Under the pieces are notes generated by a model that did no database searches, was not told where the DNA came from, and saw only the letters and a list, made by a program, of their open reading frames with translations. From assembly GCF_020089865.1 (NCBI RefSeq), contig NZ_JAIRBM010000006.1:186001-250000 (forward strand): a stretch of DNA of 64,000 bases. Reading direction: 5' to 3'. Position 1 is the stretch's first letter. Each line of letters opens with the position of its first letter. This DNA is from Microvirga puerhi. Its GTDB lineage: Bacteria; Pseudomonadota; Alphaproteobacteria; Rhizobiales; Beijerinckiaceae. The position numbers and the translations under genes are program-made. This document shows, in pieces, positions 19,265 through 29,264 of this stretch.

Positions 19265-21991
19265 ATGTCGCTTCAAGCTCGATCCCCCTCCTCCGACAGC
19301 GCCGAATCCGATGCGCCCGCCATGGCGAAATCCGCAGCCGACAGCCGCGTGACGCCCATGATGGCGCAGTACATCGAGATCAAGGCCGCCAATCCCGACA
19401 GCCTCCTGTTCTACCGGATGGGAGATTTCTACGAGCTCTTCTTCGAAGACGCGGAGATCGCGAGCCAGGCGCTCGGCATCGTGCTGACCAAGCGCGGAAA
19501 GCACCTGGGACAGGACATTCCCATGTGCGGCGTGCCGGTAGAGCGGGCCGATGACTACCTGCAGCGCCTGATCGGCCTCGGACACCGGGTCGCCGTCTGC
19601 GAGCAGACGGAAGATCCGGCCGAAGCCAAGAAGCGCGGCACGAAATCCGTCGTGCGCCGCGACGTGGTGCGGCTCGTGACCCCCGGCACGATCACGGAAG
19701 AGCGCCTTCTCGATCCGGGCCGGGCGAACTTTTTCCTCGCCATCGCGCGGCGCCGCATCTCGGATCAGGCGTGGGGGTACGGGCTCGCCGCGGTCGACAT
19801 TTCCACAGGTCATTTCATCCTGAGCGAGACAGATGGTGCGGGTCTTGCGGCAGAGATCGCCCGTTTCGAACCGCGCGAGATCCTGGTGCCCGACGTCATC
19901 CATGACGATCCGGAGCTGATGCCGTTCTGGCGCGAGACCAAGGCCTCCATCACGCCCCTGTCCCGCGAAGGGCTCGACCCCGCTTCCGCGGAACGGCGGC
20001 TGAAAGAATATTTCGGGGTCGCCACTCTCGATTCCTTCGGCTCCTTCGGCCGTGCCGAGATCACGGCGGCCGGGAGCGCGCTTTTCTACATCGAGAAGAC
20101 GCAGATCGGCAGCCGGCCGGTGCTCAATCCGCCCGTCCGCGACAATGCCGGGGCTGCCCTTGCGATCGACGCGGCGACGCGCACCAATCTGGAGCTGACC
20201 CGAACCCTCTCCGGCGAGCGTGCCGGAAGCCTGCTCGCGACCATCGACTGCACCGTGACGCCGGGCGGCGCTCGCCTGCTGGGAGAGCGCCTGGCAGGCC
20301 CTCTCACCGACCCGGACCGGATTCGGGAGCGGCAGGATTCGGTAGCCGCTTTTCTGGACAACGGAGAGCTTCGGGAGCGGGTGCGGCGCATTCTCAAGCG
20401 CTCGCCCGACTTCGCCCGTGCCCTCTCACGCCTGGGCCTTGGCCGCGGCGGTCCGCGCGATCTCGCCTGCGTGCGGGATGGCCTTTTGGCGGCGCGGGAT
20501 CTCGGGCTCGAACTCGCCATCGCCGCGGGATTGCCGAAGGAGCTGGATCAGGCATCCGAGCAATTGCGCTCCCTCGACACGGCGCTCGCCGACAAACTCA
20601 CAGCCGCTCTGGCCGATGAGCTGCCGCTTCTCAAGCGCGATGGCGGCTTCGTTCGCCAGGGCTACGACGCGAATCTCGACGAGCTGCGGGAGCTCCAGCA
20701 GGATTCCCGTCGCTTCATCGCGGCCCTGCAGGCTCGCTACGCCACTGAGACCGGCTGCCGGACCTTGCGGGTGAAGCACAACCACATGATCGGCTACTTC
20801 GTCGAAGTGCCGCAGAACGTGGGCGAGGACCTGCTGAAGGAGCCGTGGAAGGAAACCTTCGTCCATCGCCAGACCATGGCAGGCGCCATGCGCTTCTCGA
20901 CCGTGGAACTGGGCGAGCTCGAATCCAAGATCGCCTCGGCGGCTGACCGCGCTCTGCGGATCGAGCTCGGCCTCTTCGAGGCCATGGCGCAGGAACTCGT
21001 GAACGTTTCGGCGGATATCGCCTCCGCTGCGGAGGCACTGGCAGTTGTCGACGTCACTGCCGCCCTTGCGGACCTCGCGGCGCGTCTCGACTGGACCCGG
21101 CCGACAGTGGACAGAAGCCTGACTTTCCGCGTCAGCGGCGGACGCCATCCGGTGGTCGAAGCGGCCCTGAAACGGGAGGGAGAGGCATTCATCGCCAACA
21201 ATTCCGACCTGTCGGGCCGGGACGCGGGCCACATTCTTCTGATCACCGGCCCGAACATGGGCGGTAAATCCACTTATCTACGCCAGAACGCGCTGATCGT
21301 GGTGCTGGCGCAGATGGGCGCGTTCGTGCCCGCGCGCGAAGCCTATATCGGCGTCGTCGACCGATTGTTCTCCCGCGTCGGAGCGGCGGACGATCTGGCA
21401 CGAGGCCGTTCGACCTTCATGGTCGAGATGGTCGAGACCGCAGCCATCCTCAATCAGGCAACGTCCCGCTCCCTGGTGATCCTCGACGAGATCGGGCGCG
21501 GCACGGCGACCTTCGACGGTCTGTCCATCGCCTGGGCGGCCATCGAACATTTGCACGAGATCAATCGCTGCCGAGCGCTCTTCGCGACCCATTTTCACGA
21601 ACTGACCGCCCTCGCCGAGCGGCTTCCGCGCATCGCCAACGCCACCCTAAAGGTGACGGAGTGGCATGGGGACGTAGTGTTCCTGCACGAGGTCGTGCCG
21701 GGGGCGGCGGACCGCTCCTATGGGCTGCAAGTCGCTCGCCTCGCCGGATTGCCGCCGGCGGTCGTCGAGCGCGCGAAAGCCATCTTGAGTGAACTCGAAC
21801 GCTCCGATCGGGAACATCCCAAGCGGGCCCTCGTCGACGATCTGCCTCTCTTTGCAGTGGCGGCCCGTCCGGAGCCGGCAAAGAATGCGTCTCCCGATCT
21901 CCTGCGGGAGGCTTTGACGGGAATCGACCCCGATCAGATGACGCCGCGAGAGGCCCTTGATGCACTGTATCGCCTGAAGGCGCAGCTCTGA
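19265..21991 (+). CDS. mutS: DNA mismatch repair protein MutS
   Basis: Recognises mismatches and starts repair with MutL; 908 residues. The mismatch-reading Phe-x-Glu is at about 55-57 ([10 protein letters not shown]). Connector, lever and clamp domains follow. The ATPase has Walker [10 protein letters not shown] at about residue 662, signature [14 protein letters not shown], Walker [17 protein letters not shown] and ATHFHELT. The start at 19265 adds a roughly 30-residue polar leader; an internal Met (MAKSAADSR) is an alternative. It shares a 152-bp divergent promoter region with maeB. Confidence 0.98.
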   Translation: MSLQARSPSSDSAESDAPAMAKSAADSRVTPMMAQYIEIKAANPDSLLFYRMGDFYELFFEDAEIASQALGIVLTKRGKHLGQDIPMCGVPVERADDYLQRLIGLGHRVAVCEQTEDPAEAKKRGTKSVVRRDVVRLVTPGTITEERLLDPGRANFFLAIARRRISDQAWGYGLAAVDISTGHFILSETDGAGLAAEIARFEPREILVPDVIHDDPELMPFWRETKASITPLSREGLDPASAERRLKEYFGVATLDSFGSFGRAEITAAGSALFYIEKTQIGSRPVLNPPVRDNAGAALAIDAATRTNLELTRTLSGERAGSLLATIDCTVTPGGARLLGERLAGPLTDPDRIRERQDSVAAFLDNGELRERVRRILKRSPDFARALSRLGLGRGGPRDLACVRDGLLAARDLGLELAIAAGLPKELDQASEQLRSLDTALADKLTAALADELPLLKRDGGFVRQGYDANLDELRELQQDSRRFIAALQARYATETGCRTLRVKHNHMIGYFVEVPQNVGEDLLKEPWKETFVHRQTMAGAMRFSTVELGELESKIASAADRALRIELGLFEAMAQELVNVSADIASAAEALAVVDVTAALADLAARLDWTRPTVDRSLTFRVSGGRHPVVEAALKREGEAFIANNSDLSGRDAGHILLITGPNMGGKSTYLRQNALIVVLAQMGAFVPAREAYIGVVDRLFSRVGAADDLARGRSTFMVEMVETAAILNQATSRSLVILDEIGRGTATFDGLSIAWAAIEHLHEINRCRALFATHFHELTALAERLPRIANATLKVTEWHGDVVFLHEVVPGAADRSYGLQVARLAGLPPAVVERAKAILSELERSDREHPKRALVDDLPLFAVAARPEPAKNASPDLLREALTGIDPDQMTPREALDALYRLKAQL

Positions 21992-22004
21992 GGCGTCGAC
22001 TGGA

Positions 22005-22454
22005 TCAGGATAGGGACGACCTGTCGCCCCGCCCGATCGCGCCGAAGGGAACGAAGGTGACTGTGCGGCGAGCCTCGTCGCCAGGCTGTTCGGCCAGCAC
22101 GTAATTCAAAGCTTCGCGAACGCCGCGTTCGGTATAGGGCTTGGCGATGACGCCGCAGGCCCCGGCACGATCCTCCGGGATGCGCTTGGTATTGGCGGTC
22201 ATGAAGAGCACGGGGACGTCGAGCTGGGCGCTGAATTGACGCGCCACTTCGACCCCGGTCGGCCCGTCGGACAGGTGGATATCGACGAAGGCGAGATCGG
22301 GATTGAGATTTCGCCCGAGCTTCAAAGCTTCCGCAGAAGAAGACGCAATGCCGACCACATCGTGCCCGGCGTCCTGCAGCAGGCTTTCCAACTCCAGAGC
22401 AATGAGGATTTCGTCCTCGACGATCAAGATACGCAACGACTTACCGGTGCTCAA
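22005..22454 (-). CDS. Single-domain response regulator (CheY-like receiver)
   Basis: Stand-alone receiver of about 149 residues. LRILIVEDEILIALELE holds the acidic pocket, DLAFVDIHLSDGPTG the phospho-acceptor Asp, LFMTA the conserved Thr and GVIAKPYTE the conserved Lys-Pro. A short 20-residue tail follows, and no output domain is present. I favour a TTG start at 22454 (STGKSLRIL), which has GAGGAG about 7 bp upstream; an ATG at 22472 with no clear ribosome site is the alternative. No kinase gene is adjacent, so its partner is unknown. It is convergent with mutS, 13 bp away. Confidence 0.85.
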   Translation of the reverse strand: MSTGKSLRILIVEDEILIALELESLLQDAGHDVVGIASSSAEALKLGRNLNPDLAFVDIHLSDGPTGVEVARQFSAQLDVPVLFMTANTKRIPEDRAGACGVIAKPYTERGVREALNYVLAEQPGDEARRTVTFVPFGAIGRGDRSSLS

Positions 22455-22901
22455 ACTGCGTCTCCTCGCCATGCGCGGATGGAACGGCATCCGCCATAGG
22501 GCGGCTGCTCCCGCACGGAGCAACAAAGAAAACTGTCGTAAGGGAAGACCAGGCTACCGGAGCGCGCCGAAGACAGGAGCCTGCCGCTTCTCCGTTTCCT
22601 GTGTCAGGGATGGAATGTCGCCTCAGTATGGTCGCAACGGCCGAAACACAATGCGACATCTCAGGAAAGGCCGCATGCTAATCGCCGCATGATCGATTTG
22701 CCCCACGCCATGGCGCACTACACTCCCGTCTTTCGTGGACACGCGCCTTCACGCCGCCTGCCCCCAGATGCGACTCAACGCTGAAACCGGGGCCGGGTTC
22801 CGTCCTAATCCATTATGACAATTTACGCGTGCAATAAATGTAACTCTATCGCATCCGACGGGCTTCGGCTAAGCTTGCGGCATCATGGAGTTTCAAGCCT
22901 G
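22455..22901. other. 447-bp intergenic region, no gene recognised
   Basis: Divergent gap between the receiver gene and comM. The right third (about 22810-22860) is AT-richer, with AATTTACGCGTGCAATAAATG-like sequence, and probably contains the comM promoter. Short open frames present here have no ribosome sites or recognisable protein character. I could not recognise a structured RNA. Confidence 0.45.
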
Positions 22902-24446
22902 ATGGTCATGCGCGTTTCCACGGTCGCCTTCGAGGGAATCGAGGCGCGCGCCGTCGACGTGCAGGTGCAGATCGCCGCCGGCAACGTCGCCTTCATGATC
23001 GTCGGCTTGCCCGACAAGGCGGTGGCCGAGTCGCGCGAGCGCGTTCGCTCAGCGCTCATCGCCTCGGGCCTCGCTCTGCCCGCCAAGCGGATCACCGTGA
23101 ACCTCGCGCCGGCCGACCTTCCGAAGGAGGGTAGCCATTACGATCTTCCCATCGCCCTCGGCGTCATGGCGGCGATCGGGGCCATTCCGCCGGATGCGCT
23201 GAACGGATTCACGGTCCTGGGCGAGCTCGCCCTCGACGGCTCGATCACTTCCGTTGCCGGCGTCCTGCCGGCCGCCATGGCGGCCTACGAACGACAGCAG
23301 GGCCTGATCTGCCCGGAAGCCTGCGGCGCGGAGGCCGCCTGGGCCAGCAGCGATCTCGAGATCCTGGCCCCCGGCTCGCTCATTCAGCTCGCCAACCATT
23401 TCAAGGGCAGCCAGGTCATGTCCCGCCCGAAACCGGCGGTGATGCCGATCGTCGGCACCATGCCGGACCTGCGGGACATCAAGGGGCAGGAGAGCGCCAA
23501 ACGGACCCTCGAGATCGCCGCGGCCGGCGCGCACAACCTCTTGATGTGCGGCCCGCCCGGGGCGGGCAAGTCCATGCTGGCCCAGCGCCTGCCGTCGATC
23601 CTGCCGCCACTGGCGCCGAGGGAGCTGCTGGAGCTCTCGATGATCCAGTCGGTCGCGGGTCTCCTGGCAGACGGGGCGCTCACGAATCGCCGGCCCTTTC
23701 GGGCACCGCATCACTCGGCCTCCATGGCGGCGCTCGTCGGCGGCGGCCTGAACGCAAGGCCGGGAGAGGCCTCCTTGGCCCATCATGGTGTCCTCTTCCT
23801 CGACGAGTTGCCGGAATTCCAGCCCCAGGTGCTCGATTCGCTGCGGCAACCCCTCGAGGCGGGCGAAATCCTGATCGCCCGCGCCAATCATCGCGTCACC
23901 TATCCGGCACGCTTCCAGCTGGTCGCAGCCATGAACCCCTGCCGCTGCGGACAGGCGACCGAGCCGGGCTTCGTCTGTCGTCGTCAGCCGAACGAGCGCT
24001 GCATAGCCCAGTATCAGGCCAGAATCTCTGGTCCGCTCCTCGACCGTATTGATCTGGTAATCGAGGTTCCCGCCGTAACGGCGGCGGATCTGATCCTGCC
24101 GCCTCCGACGGAAGGCTCGGCCGAGGCGGCCACCCGAGTCGCCCATGCGCGGGAACGCCAGGCGCGACGCTACACAGCCCTAGGGCTCAAGGATGTCTCG
24201 ACCAACGCCGCCTGCCCGCCGGCGCTTCTGGATGAAATCGCCAAGCCCGATCCCGATGGCGCCAAGCTGATCCGTGATGCGGCCAATGCCATGCGTCTCT
24301 CGGCCCGCGGCTTCCACCGGGTTTTGAAGGTGGCGCGCACCCTGGCGGATCTGGACGGGGAGGAGAATGTCCGGCGCATTCACCTCGCTGAAGCGCTCTC
24401 GTACCGGGCCTCTGCGGACAAACGTCCTACCGCCGCTCTCGCCTGA
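22902..24446 (+). CDS. comM: YifB/ComM family Mg-chelatase-like AAA+ ATPase
   Basis: AAA+ helicase-like ATPase of 514 residues, homologous to ComM, which promotes branch migration during natural transformation. The N-terminal ChlI/Lon-protease-like domain (VSTVAFEGIEARAVDVQ to about residue 170) is followed by the ATPase with Walker A CGPPGAGKSMLAQRLPSILP, Walker B GVLFLDELPEF and an MNPCRCG zinc-like segment. A C-terminal Mg_chelatase_C domain follows (LSARGFHRVLKVARTLADLDG). Starts at 22902 and 22908 are both possible; the longer frame from 22815 is not family-like. Confidence 0.92.
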   Translation: MVMRVSTVAFEGIEARAVDVQVQIAAGNVAFMIVGLPDKAVAESRERVRSALIASGLALPAKRITVNLAPADLPKEGSHYDLPIALGVMAAIGAIPPDALNGFTVLGELALDGSITSVAGVLPAAMAAYERQQGLICPEACGAEAAWASSDLEILAPGSLIQLANHFKGSQVMSRPKPAVMPIVGTMPDLRDIKGQESAKRTLEIAAAGAHNLLMCGPPGAGKSMLAQRLPSILPPLAPRELLELSMIQSVAGLLADGALTNRRPFRAPHHSASMAALVGGGLNARPGEASLAHHGVLFLDELPEFQPQVLDSLRQPLEAGEILIARANHRVTYPARFQLVAAMNPCRCGQATEPGFVCRRQPNERCIAQYQARISGPLLDRIDLVIEVPAVTAADLILPPPTEGSAEAATRVAHARERQARRYTALGLKDVSTNAACPPALLDEIAKPDPDGAKLIRDAANAMRLSARGFHRVLKVARTLADLDGEENVRRIHLAEALSYRASADKRPTAALA

Positions 24447-24501
24447 GAATGGATAAGGCTTGGGAATTGAGCCTTGGGGAAACATGACGGAATTGTTGCA
24501 A

Positions 24502-24518
24502 GGGACTTGATAAGTCCC
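24502..24518. promoter_or_regulatory. Perfect inverted repeat upstream of olsB
   Basis: GGGACTT-GAT-AAGTCCC, 7-bp arms with a 3-nt centre, lies in the 189-bp comM-olsB gap about 120 bp before the olsB start. It lacks a T-tract, so an operator or mRNA hairpin is more likely than a terminator. No regulator is implicated. Confidence 0.35.
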
Positions 24519-24635
24519 TCCGGACCTTCGATCTTCCCTGTCACAAAATCGTTCGAAATGAGTTTTATGTCACAGCGCAAGGGGGCCGGTCCTATCCCGG
24601 GACCGTCCAATCCAATTCAATCGAACGAGGTCTCG

Positions 24636-25589
24636 ATGGCGCCTTTCCGCCCGAACGAAACGGCTGCGTCCCGTTTCGCTCCCCCGATGCCCATTCCGCC
24701 TGCGGATCTCGGCTTCAAGGGAATGGCCAAGTTCGTTCCGGGCCTCGGCAGGGTCGTGCGCGACCATGGCACGCTGGATCCCGTTCTCGGGCGAATCGGT
24801 CCGCTCGAAGTGCGCCTCGCCACGACGACGAAAGAGATTCGCCAGGCGCAGAAGCTGCGTTTCAAGGTCTTCTACGAGGAAATGTCGGCAGCCCCGAGCG
24901 GTCCCGCCATCCTGTCGCGGCGGGATGTGGATGATTTCGACGCCCTCTGCGATCATCTTCTGGTGCTCGATCATAACGTGAAGGCCAAGCCTTTCCGGAA
25001 ATCCAAGCCGAAAGTGGTGGGCACCTACCGGCTCCTGCGCCAGGAAGTGGCTGAGAAGCATTCAGGCTTCTACACCGCCAGCGAATACGACATCGCCCCC
25101 CTCATCAGGTCGCATCCGAATCTTCGGTTTCTGGAGCTGGGCCGTTCCTGCGTGCTCAAGCCCTACCGGAACAAGCGCACCGTCGAGCTGCTCTGGCACG
25201 GCATCTGGGCCTATGTGCTCCACCACCGCATCGACGTGATGATCGGCTGCGCCAGTCTGGAAGGCACGGACCCGCGCGACCTCGCTCTTCCGCTCAGCTT
25301 TCTCCACCATTATGCGTCGGCACCGGCCGAGTGGCAGGCGAGCGCGCTTCCGGAGCGCTTCACCGCCATGGATCTCCTGCCCAAGGAGGGGGTGGATCCC
25401 AAGGCCGCGCTCCATGCGCTCCCGCCCATGATCAAGGGCTATCTGCGTCTCGGTGCCAGCTTCGGTCGTGGCGCGGTGATCGATCGTCAGTTCGGCACGA
25501 CCGACGTCCTCGTGATCCTTCCGGTCTCCGCGATCAACCCGCGCTATATCGACCATTTCGGGCCGGCGGCGAACCGTCACGCCGCCTGA
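24636..25589 (+). CDS. olsB: L-ornithine N-alpha-acyltransferase (OlsB-like GNAT)
   Basis: Predicted first enzyme of ornithine-lipid synthesis, transferring a 3-hydroxyacyl group from ACP to ornithine; 317 residues. The N-terminal 60 residues are polar/proline-rich. The hemolysin-like GNAT core then starts LEVRLATTTKEIRQAQKLRFKVFYEEM, with DDFDALCDHLLVLD, VVGTYRLLRQ, FLELGRSCVLKPYRNKRTVELLW and CASLEGTDP as family blocks, and KGYLRLGASFG near the end. The ATG at 24636 has GAGG 5 bp upstream, favouring it over upstream Mets. No olsA acyltransferase is adjacent, so the second step must be encoded elsewhere. Confidence 0.88.
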   Translation: MAPFRPNETAASRFAPPMPIPPADLGFKGMAKFVPGLGRVVRDHGTLDPVLGRIGPLEVRLATTTKEIRQAQKLRFKVFYEEMSAAPSGPAILSRRDVDDFDALCDHLLVLDHNVKAKPFRKSKPKVVGTYRLLRQEVAEKHSGFYTASEYDIAPLIRSHPNLRFLELGRSCVLKPYRNKRTVELLWHGIWAYVLHHRIDVMIGCASLEGTDPRDLALPLSFLHHYASAPAEWQASALPERFTAMDLLPKEGVDPKAALHALPPMIKGYLRLGASFGRGAVIDRQFGTTDVLVILPVSAINPRYIDHFGPAANRHAA

Positions 25590-26452
25590 GCGAATTCCCC
25601 AGCCTCATAGAGAGCCTCGAGCCCCTCGCGATATGTCGGATACCGGAGCCTGATCCGAAGCTCGTCTTTGACGAGGCGGTTCACGATTCGCTTGTTCTCC
25701 GCATAGAAGCTCCGGGCCATCGGGCTCAGATCCGCCTCGTCGAACGGGATTTCCGGCGGCGGAGCGATTCCGGCCAGGGCGGCCGCATAGGTGACGACAT
25801 CCTGCGGCGGCGCGGGCTCGTCGTCTCCGACATTGTAGATCGCCCCGGCGCGCGGGCATCCGAGCGACGCAACCAGGATGGACGCGATGTCGTCCACATG
25901 GATCCGGTTGAACACCTGCCCCGGCTTCACGATGCGCTGTGCCGCGCCGCGGGCGAGGTTGGACAGCGCGTTCCGCCCCGGACCGTAGATTCCCGACAGG
26001 CGGAAGATGTGGGAGGGCTTGCCCGTCATCTCTCCCAAAGCAAGCCAACCCTGCTCGGCAGCCCGGCGACTCTGTGACGACGGGCTTTGCGGCTGCGCCG
26101 GAGCGGTTTCATCGGTCCAGGCTCCTCCCCGGTCGCCATAGACGCCGGTCGTCGACAGATAGCCGATCCATGCGAGGCGGGGAGCCCCTGCGACAGCGTC
26201 CCGGAAACGGGCAAGAAGCGGGTCGCCGTCGATCGCGGGCGGCGCCGAGACGAGGAGCGCATCGGCCCGCCGGATCTCCTCCGCCAGCTGTCCCGAATCG
26301 GCCGCGTCGAGGGGGAAGGCCACGATTCCTTCCTTTGCGAGACGATCCGCCTTGTCGCTCTGCCGGACCGTTCCGGCGATCCGCGACCAGGGAAGGCTGC
26401 TCCGGATGAAAGCGCGTGCCGTGTAGCCGAGACCGAAAACGAACAATCTCAT
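25577..26452 (-). CDS. SDR-family NAD(P)-binding protein (YeeZ-like)
   Basis: Extended short-chain dehydrogenase/epimerase-like protein of 291 residues. The Rossmann motif is FVFGLGYTARAFI at residues 4-16, an atypical GxGxxA. YLSTTGVYGD places the catalytic Ser/Tyr region, and FRLSGIYGPGRNAL and NRIHVDDIASILVASL are typical of the atypical SDR/YeeZ group. Its activity is unknown. The start overlaps the queG stop (ATGA), indicating coupling, and its last 13 bp overlap the convergent olsB gene tail to tail. Confidence 0.88.
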   Translation of the reverse strand: MRLFVFGLGYTARAFIRSSLPWSRIAGTVRQSDKADRLAKEGIVAFPLDAADSGQLAEEIRRADALLVSAPPAIDGDPLLARFRDAVAGAPRLAWIGYLSTTGVYGDRGGAWTDETAPAQPQSPSSQSRRAAEQGWLALGEMTGKPSHIFRLSGIYGPGRNALSNLARGAAQRIVKPGQVFNRIHVDDIASILVASLGCPRAGAIYNVGDDEPAPPQDVVTYAAALAGIAPPPEIPFDEADLSPMARSFYAENKRIVNRLVKDELRIRLRYPTYREGLEALYEAGEFAQAA

Positions 26453-27618
26453 GCGGCAGCCTCTTGCCCGGCAAGGGCCCTTTCCCATTCGCAGCGAACC
26501 TCCGCGTCCGTCTCCCGATCCCGGCGTTCCTCCGCGTGTTGCGCAAGCTCACTGGCAGAGAGCAGGCGCGACAGGGCCCAGATGGCCATCGCGCGGATGA
26601 GGGGGGAAGCATCGTCGAGCAGGCGCACCGCTTCCTCGGCAAGACGCTGCTCGCCGGAATTGCCGATGGCGATCAGGACGTTGCGGATGAAGCGGTCGCG
26701 CCCCGTCCGTTTGATCGGCGTGCCAGCGAAGCGGGCCCGGAAACCGGCATCGTCGAGCCGGGCAAGTTCTGCGAGAGGCAGGGCCGCGAGATCGTCCCGT
26801 TGGACGAGCCGGGTCTCCCGCGCCGTCTGAGCGAACTTGTTCCACGGGCAGACCGCCAGGCAATCGTCGCAGCCGAAGATCCGGTTGCCGATTCCTGACC
26901 GCAGGTCTTCAGGAATATGTCCCTTGTGCTCGATGGTGAGGTAGGAGATGCACCGCCGCGCATCGAGCTGGTACGGCGCTGGGAAGGCTTTGGTCGGACA
27001 GATGTCGAGGCAGCGCCGGCACGAGCCGCAATGGTCGCGCTCCGGCGCGTCGGCAGGCAATTCGACTGTGGTGAAAATCGCACCGAGGAACAGCCAGTTG
27101 CCGAAATCGCGCGAGACGATGACCGTGTGTTTCCCCTGCCAGCCGAGACCGGCAGCCTGAGCGAGGGGCTTTTCCATCACCGGGGCGGTGTCCACGAACA
27201 CCTTGACGTCCGCCCCGCCCTTCGCCGCCAGAAGGCCGGCCGCCTCCTTGAGCTTGCCCTTGATGACGTCGTGGTAGTCCCGGTTGCGGGCATAGACCGA
27301 GATCGAACCGCGATCCTTGAGCGCCAGAGCCTCCAGGGGGTCGCCGGCCGGTCCGTAATTGAGGCCGAGCAGGATGACGCTTTTCACCTCGGACCAGAGG
27401 ATCCGTGGATCAGCCCGGCGTTCCGCCGTCTCGACCATCCATTCCATGGAGCCGTGGTGCCCGTCAGCCAGCCAGGCCTTCAGGCGCTCCGGCGCGAGCG
27501 GGATCCCATCGGGACGAGCGATGCGGACGACATCGAAGCCGAGGGTTTCCGCCCGCGCTGTGAAGGCACGCTTGAGCGCCTCTCCCTCTAGAAGTCGAGG
27601 TTGTCGTAATGCTCCCAC
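26449..27618 (-). CDS. queG: Epoxyqueuosine reductase
   Basis: Last step of queuosine tRNA modification, reducing epoxyqueuosine with a cobalamin and two 4Fe-4S clusters; about 389 residues. The N-terminal domain has ADGHHGSMEWM and VILLGLNYG. The ferredoxin-like clusters are CGSCRRCLDICPTKAF and GCDDCLAVCPWNKFAQ. A HEAT-like C-terminus has RFIRNVLIAIGNS. No ATG exists at the expected start: the best in-frame initiator is GTG at 27618, inside the end of the GST gene (31-bp overlap). An AGGGAGAGG follows too late to serve it, so the start is uncertain. Confidence 0.93.
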   Translation of the reverse strand: MGALRQPRLLEGEALKRAFTARAETLGFDVVRIARPDGIPLAPERLKAWLADGHHGSMEWMVETAERRADPRILWSEVKSVILLGLNYGPAGDPLEALALKDRGSISVYARNRDYHDVIKGKLKEAAGLLAAKGGADVKVFVDTAPVMEKPLAQAAGLGWQGKHTVIVSRDFGNWLFLGAIFTTVELPADAPERDHCGSCRRCLDICPTKAFPAPYQLDARRCISYLTIEHKGHIPEDLRSGIGNRIFGCDDCLAVCPWNKFAQTARETRLVQRDDLAALPLAELARLDDAGFRARFAGTPIKRTGRDRFIRNVLIAIGNSGEQRLAEEAVRLLDDASPLIRAMAIWALSRLLSASELAQHAEERRDRETDAEVRCEWERALAGQEAAA

Positions 27619-28280
27619 GGAGGCATGCCCAGCACCCGATCCGCCAGGAGCGCGCGGAAGGACGGCCGGGATTTGATCCTGGCGTACCAATGCTTCGCTG
27701 TTTCGTCCTCGTCCCATGGCACGTCGCCGAGATAATCCACAATCGACAAATGAGCGGCTGCCGCCAGATCCGCATAGGTGAGATGCTGGCCCGCCAGCCA
27801 GTTTCGGGTCGCAATCAGATATCCAATGTATTTCAAATGGTATCGCACATTGGTCCGCGCAGCGCGAATCGCGCCCATATCCGGCGGACCGCCCCCCAGT
27901 TCGGCGGGCGTGAACCGTTTGTAGATCTTTTCGGTGGCAAGATAGTCCGAGACTTCAGCGTGAAATTTGACGTGGAACCAGTCGAGAAGCCGGCGCACCT
28001 CCACCCGCTGCTCCACGTCCCGGGGGAGGAAGCGGCGATCGCCGAGGCTCTCTCCGTGCGTCTCGTCCAGATATTCCGCAATCACCGAGGAGCCGGGTAC
28101 GGCAAGCCCGCTATTGTCGACGAGGAGAGGCAGATTGCCGGCCGGATTGATTTCCAGGAGCGGCATGCGCCGTTCCCACGGCTTTTCCTCGACCATGTCG
28201 GGTTCGAGGCTCAATTCAGCCAGAATCAAGCGCACAAACCGCGAGTGCGGGCAAAAGGGATGATAATGGAGGGTGGCCAT
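27588..28280 (-). CDS. Glutathione S-transferase family protein
   Basis: Two-domain GST-like protein of 230 residues. The thioredoxin-fold domain begins ATLHYHPFCPHSRFVRLILAE, with Cys in the position of the catalytic residue (CPHS), then NPAGNLPLLVD and the glutathione-gamma-Glu loop GSSVIAEYLDE. The all-helical domain contains HLTYADLAAAAHLSIVDYLGDV. The CPxS type suggests thiol transfer or deglutathionylation rather than classical conjugation. The ATG at 28280 is preceded by GGAGGG-like bases. It leads an operon of GST, queG and SDR. Confidence 0.9.
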   Translation of the reverse strand: MATLHYHPFCPHSRFVRLILAELSLEPDMVEEKPWERRMPLLEINPAGNLPLLVDNSGLAVPGSSVIAEYLDETHGESLGDRRFLPRDVEQRVEVRRLLDWFHVKFHAEVSDYLATEKIYKRFTPAELGGGPPDMGAIRAARTNVRYHLKYIGYLIATRNWLAGQHLTYADLAAAAHLSIVDYLGDVPWDEDETAKHWYARIKSRPSFRALLADRVLGMPPWEHYDNLDF

Positions 28281-28457
28281 GAACCTGTCAGACGCGAAAC
28301 AGGCGGCGAGAATAAGGCCGGTTTCCGTTAAGGGCTGGTAAGGAATTTTGGTGAATCTCATGCCCCTCGCGCAGGCGTGACGCGACGAGCATGCAGGGTT
28401 TGCTTGACAGGTTAAGGCGCCCGCCTCCATGTGGCGCCGCTTTCAAGGTTTCCAACG

Positions 28458-29255
28458 ATGTCGCAAATCATCGAGGCGCTTTTCCTGGGCCTCATCGAAG
28501 GCCTGACGGAATTCCTGCCCGTCTCCTCGACCGGCCACCTCCTGCTCGCCGGCCACTTTCTCGGTTTCGAATCCACCGGCAAGACCTTCGAGGTCCTGAT
28601 CCAGCTCGGGGCGATCCTGGCGATCCTCGCGGTCTACTTCAGCCGGCTCTGGGCGATCGCCAAGGCACTGCCCTACGATCCGGACGCGCGGCGCTTCGTC
28701 ATCGGCGTGCTCATCGCCTTCCTGCCCGCGGCCGTGATCGGCGCGGCTTTGCACGGCTTCATCAAGGACGTTCTGTTCAATCCGTGGATCGTCTGCATGA
28801 CGCTGATCGCAGGCGGCTTCGTGCTGCTGCTTGTCGATGCCATGCCGGTCACCGCCGAGTACAAGGATGCCACGAAATTCCCGCTGCCCATGTACCTGAA
28901 GATCGGTTTCCTGCAGTGCCTTGCCATGGTACCCGGTGTGTCCCGCTCGGGCGCGACCATCGTCGGCGCCATGCTGCTCGGCGCAAGCAAGCGCGCGGCG
29001 GCGGAGTTCTCCTTCTATCTTGCCATGCCGACCATGGCGGGCGCCTTCGCCTATGATCTCCTCAAGAACTACAAGGTGCTTTCCGCGAACGATGCCATGC
29101 TGATCGTGGTCGGATTCATTGCCGCCTTCCTGTCGGCGCTCCTCGTCGTGAAGACGTTCCTCGACTACATCTCGCGCCACGGCTTCGCGCCGTTCGCCTG
29201 GTGGCGGATCATCGTCGGAGCGGCGGGCCTCGCAGGCCTGATCGTCTTCGGCTGA
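28458..29255 (+). CDS. uppP: Undecaprenyl-diphosphatase
   Basis: Recycles the lipid carrier of peptidoglycan synthesis by hydrolysing undecaprenyl pyrophosphate; 265 residues, polytopic inner-membrane protein (BacA type). The two active-site signatures are present: [17 protein letters not shown] near residue 14 and [17 protein letters not shown] near 165. A GANA-less C-terminus ends in a membrane helix. The ATG at 28458 is preferred to 28431, which adds a few non-family residues. It diverges from the GST gene. Confidence 0.97.
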   Translation: MSQIIEALFLGLIEGLTEFLPVSSTGHLLLAGHFLGFESTGKTFEVLIQLGAILAILAVYFSRLWAIAKALPYDPDARRFVIGVLIAFLPAAVIGAALHGFIKDVLFNPWIVCMTLIAGGFVLLLVDAMPVTAEYKDATKFPLPMYLKIGFLQCLAMVPGVSRSGATIVGAMLLGASKRAAAEFSFYLAMPTMAGAFAYDLLKNYKVLSANDAMLIVVGFIAAFLSALLVVKTFLDYISRHGFAPFAWWRIIVGAAGLAGLIVFG

Positions 29256-29264
29256 GGCGATTGA

